Positions 63,034 through 64,000 of a DNA stretch of 64,000 bases are shown here, piece after piece. The translations under genes were made by a program, and so were the position numbers. Under the pieces are notes generated by a model that searched no databases, was not told the DNA's origin, and worked only from the letters and a program-made list of their open reading frames with translations. The DNA is taken from NCBI RefSeq assembly GCF_003385515.1, contig NZ_QNVT01000026.1:1-64000 (forward strand), in the 5' to 3' direction. Numbering within the stretch: the first letter of the stretch is position 1; each line of letters starts with the position of its first letter. The DNA comes from Chryseobacterium pennae (GTDB lineage Bacteria > Bacteroidota > Bacteroidia > Flavobacteriales > Weeksellaceae).

Positions 63034-63064
63034 AACCTTTCAGAGCAGATCTGGAAGGTTTTTT
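63034..63064 (+). terminator. terminator after the GNAT gene
   Basis: AACCTTTCAGA pairs with TCTGGAAGGTT (one T-G pair), loop GCAGA, then TTTT. Confidence 0.85.
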
Positions 63065-63098
63065 CTTTAATTGAATTGGGAAATAATTTTCTTTTTTA

Positions 63099-63114
63099 CG
63101 CTAAGTTCGCAAGG
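63099..63114 (+). repeat. dispersed ACGCTAAG-type repeat
   Basis: ACGCTAAGTTCGCAAG recalls the stretch at 171-189 (minus strand). Both are intergenic. Confidence 0.35.
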
Positions 63115-63540
63115 ATGCTTCACTTAGCAGAAACTCTTTATCCCTCACTAGGTTCTTTCTTCACGCAAAGGTCTATTTTGGATTATATTAAATTTTAAGT
63201 GAGCAAAGAGGGAATCGACTTTCAATCGATTTGATAAAAAGAATTGTCATCATTAGCTTAGAAAATAGACCCCCCGCTTTAATAAATGCGAAGCTAATTT
63301 TAATGAAACAATTACTCTTTATCACTATAAAAAAGATGAAGCAGCAGAGAATAATTGCTTTTATAAGTGCCATAACTTCCTGCTCCCAGCTCCTAGCTTC
63401 AAACCTTTCTGAAAAACATAAGCTTAATCCCAAGCTTAGGTTACTTCACCCTAAGTAATTATATAAAAATTACCTCTTAACTAAATTCATGATTCACGAT
63501 GCTTCTTTTTTATATATTTGCTAAAATTTAAAATCTAAGC

Positions 63541-64000
63541 ATGAATCCAGGAACTGTCCTTTTGCTGTTTGTCTTTATCTACTTTATCGGCCTTTTGGTG
63601 ATCTCATATTTCACCAGCCGAAATTCTGACAACCAGTCTTTCTTTATCGGTAATAAAAAAAGCAAATGGTGGCTTGTTGCATTCGGAATGATTGGGACCA
63701 GTTTAAGTGGGGTTACCTTTATTTCAGTTCCGGGAACAGTTGGAAAAATGACCGGCTCCGAATATATTTATGGAGGTTTTGAATATTATATGATGGTGAT
63801 CGGCTTCTTCATTGGATATTTTATTGTTGCTGCCATCCTTCTGCCTCTGTATTATAAGATGAACCTTACTTCCATTTATACATATTTGGGAAAAAGATTC
63901 AATGTGGAAGCGCATAAGATCGGATCGATATTTTTTATTATTTCAAGAGCAATCGGAGCTACAGCAAGATTATATCTGGTAGTAAATGTCTTACAGATTT
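63541..64000 (+). CDS. sodium:solute symporter, 5' part
   Basis: An open frame of 153 codons cut by the window end. MNPGTVLLLFVFIYFIGLLV is followed by FFIGNKKSKWW and FGMIGTSLSGVTFISVPG, the helix 1-2 signature of the SSS family. Substrate not predictable from this part. Confidence 0.88.
   Translation, partial: MNPGTVLLLFVFIYFIGLLVISYFTSRNSDNQSFFIGNKKSKWWLVAFGMIGTSLSGVTFISVPGTVGKMTGSEYIYGGFEYYMMVIGFFIGYFIVAAILLPLYYKMNLTSIYTYLGKRFNVEAHKIGSIFFIISRAIGATARLYLVVNVLQI

Larger units (their letters stand above)
63009..63540. other. gene-free region before the SSS symporter
   Basis: A terminator (63034-63064) and an ACGCTAAGTTCGCAAG repeat (63099-63114) are here. The remainder, with stop-rich frames, shows no gene. 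Confidence 0.5.

Noticed and set aside
63188..63458. Overlapping open frames of about 75-81 aa in the spacer before the symporter
   Set aside because: On both strands, low complexity, no start context or motif; likely noncoding.

Overview
The window looks like chromosomal DNA of a Flavobacteriia/Weeksellaceae bacterium, most probably Chryseobacterium or a close relative. The evidence is low GC, secretion (SPI/SPII) proteins of Bacteroidetes style, a type IX secretion sorting tail, TonB-dependent receptors, GLPGLI and LURP-one-like proteins, and promoters of the Bacteroidetes type (TTTG, about 19 nt, TAnnTTTG) instead of -35/-10 boxes. I see no rRNA, tRNA, CRISPR array or intact insertion sequence.

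Layout. 0.2-2.8 kb: a TonB-dependent receptor translationally coupled to an exported thioredoxin, with a palindromic operator-like site on its promoter. 2.8-13 kb: a tyrosine/homogentisate catabolic block (hmgA, two CoA-transferases, hppD, fahA, a flavin reductase), interrupted by an AT-rich FRG-domain gene. 13-18.3 kb: a lipoprotein with a decayed paralogue fragment, two alpha/beta hydrolases, a T9SS-exported SGNH/PKD protein, and a HipA-like kinase overlapping a DUF3037 gene. 18.4-23.4 kb: cstA, then a TPP-riboswitch-controlled thiamin salvage operon thiM-thiE-thiD-tenA. 23.5-41.6 kb: a large TonB receptor, uvrD/pcrA, an active/inactive M16 peptidase pair, secG, a glycosyltransferase next to recR, a LURP-one-like protein, pepD, a LOG protein, a ferredoxin with its reductase, and a DUF3108 protein.

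41.7-48.1 kb is the most unusual part. A small exported protein (88 aa) is followed by a strong palindromic terminator. A tight set of genes follows: a membrane-anchored protein, an HTTM (SdpB / vitamin-K-dependent-carboxylase-like) membrane protein, an outer-membrane TonB-receptor-like barrel, a GLPGLI protein and a DCC thiol oxidoreductase. Two identical 21-bp direct repeats lie on either side of the block. I read it as a peptide maturation and export system analogous to Bacillus SdpABC; this is inference.

48.2-64 kb: pheS, a YceI lipoprotein, an orphan ABC ATPase with a possibly leaderless mRNA, a YjdM/PhnA zinc ribbon protein, an RsmB-type methyltransferase, asnB (with a structured 0.8-kb leader region), a DHA2 exporter, then a stress/redox run (pirin, GNAT, pirin, FMN reductase, TMEM175, YjdI, OsmC, GNAT) and the start of an SSS symporter cut by the window end. 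Starts were moved inward where the longest open frame was clearly too long (TonB receptor 1, thiM, uvrD, glycosyltransferase, RsmB-type methyltransferase, TMEM175 and others).
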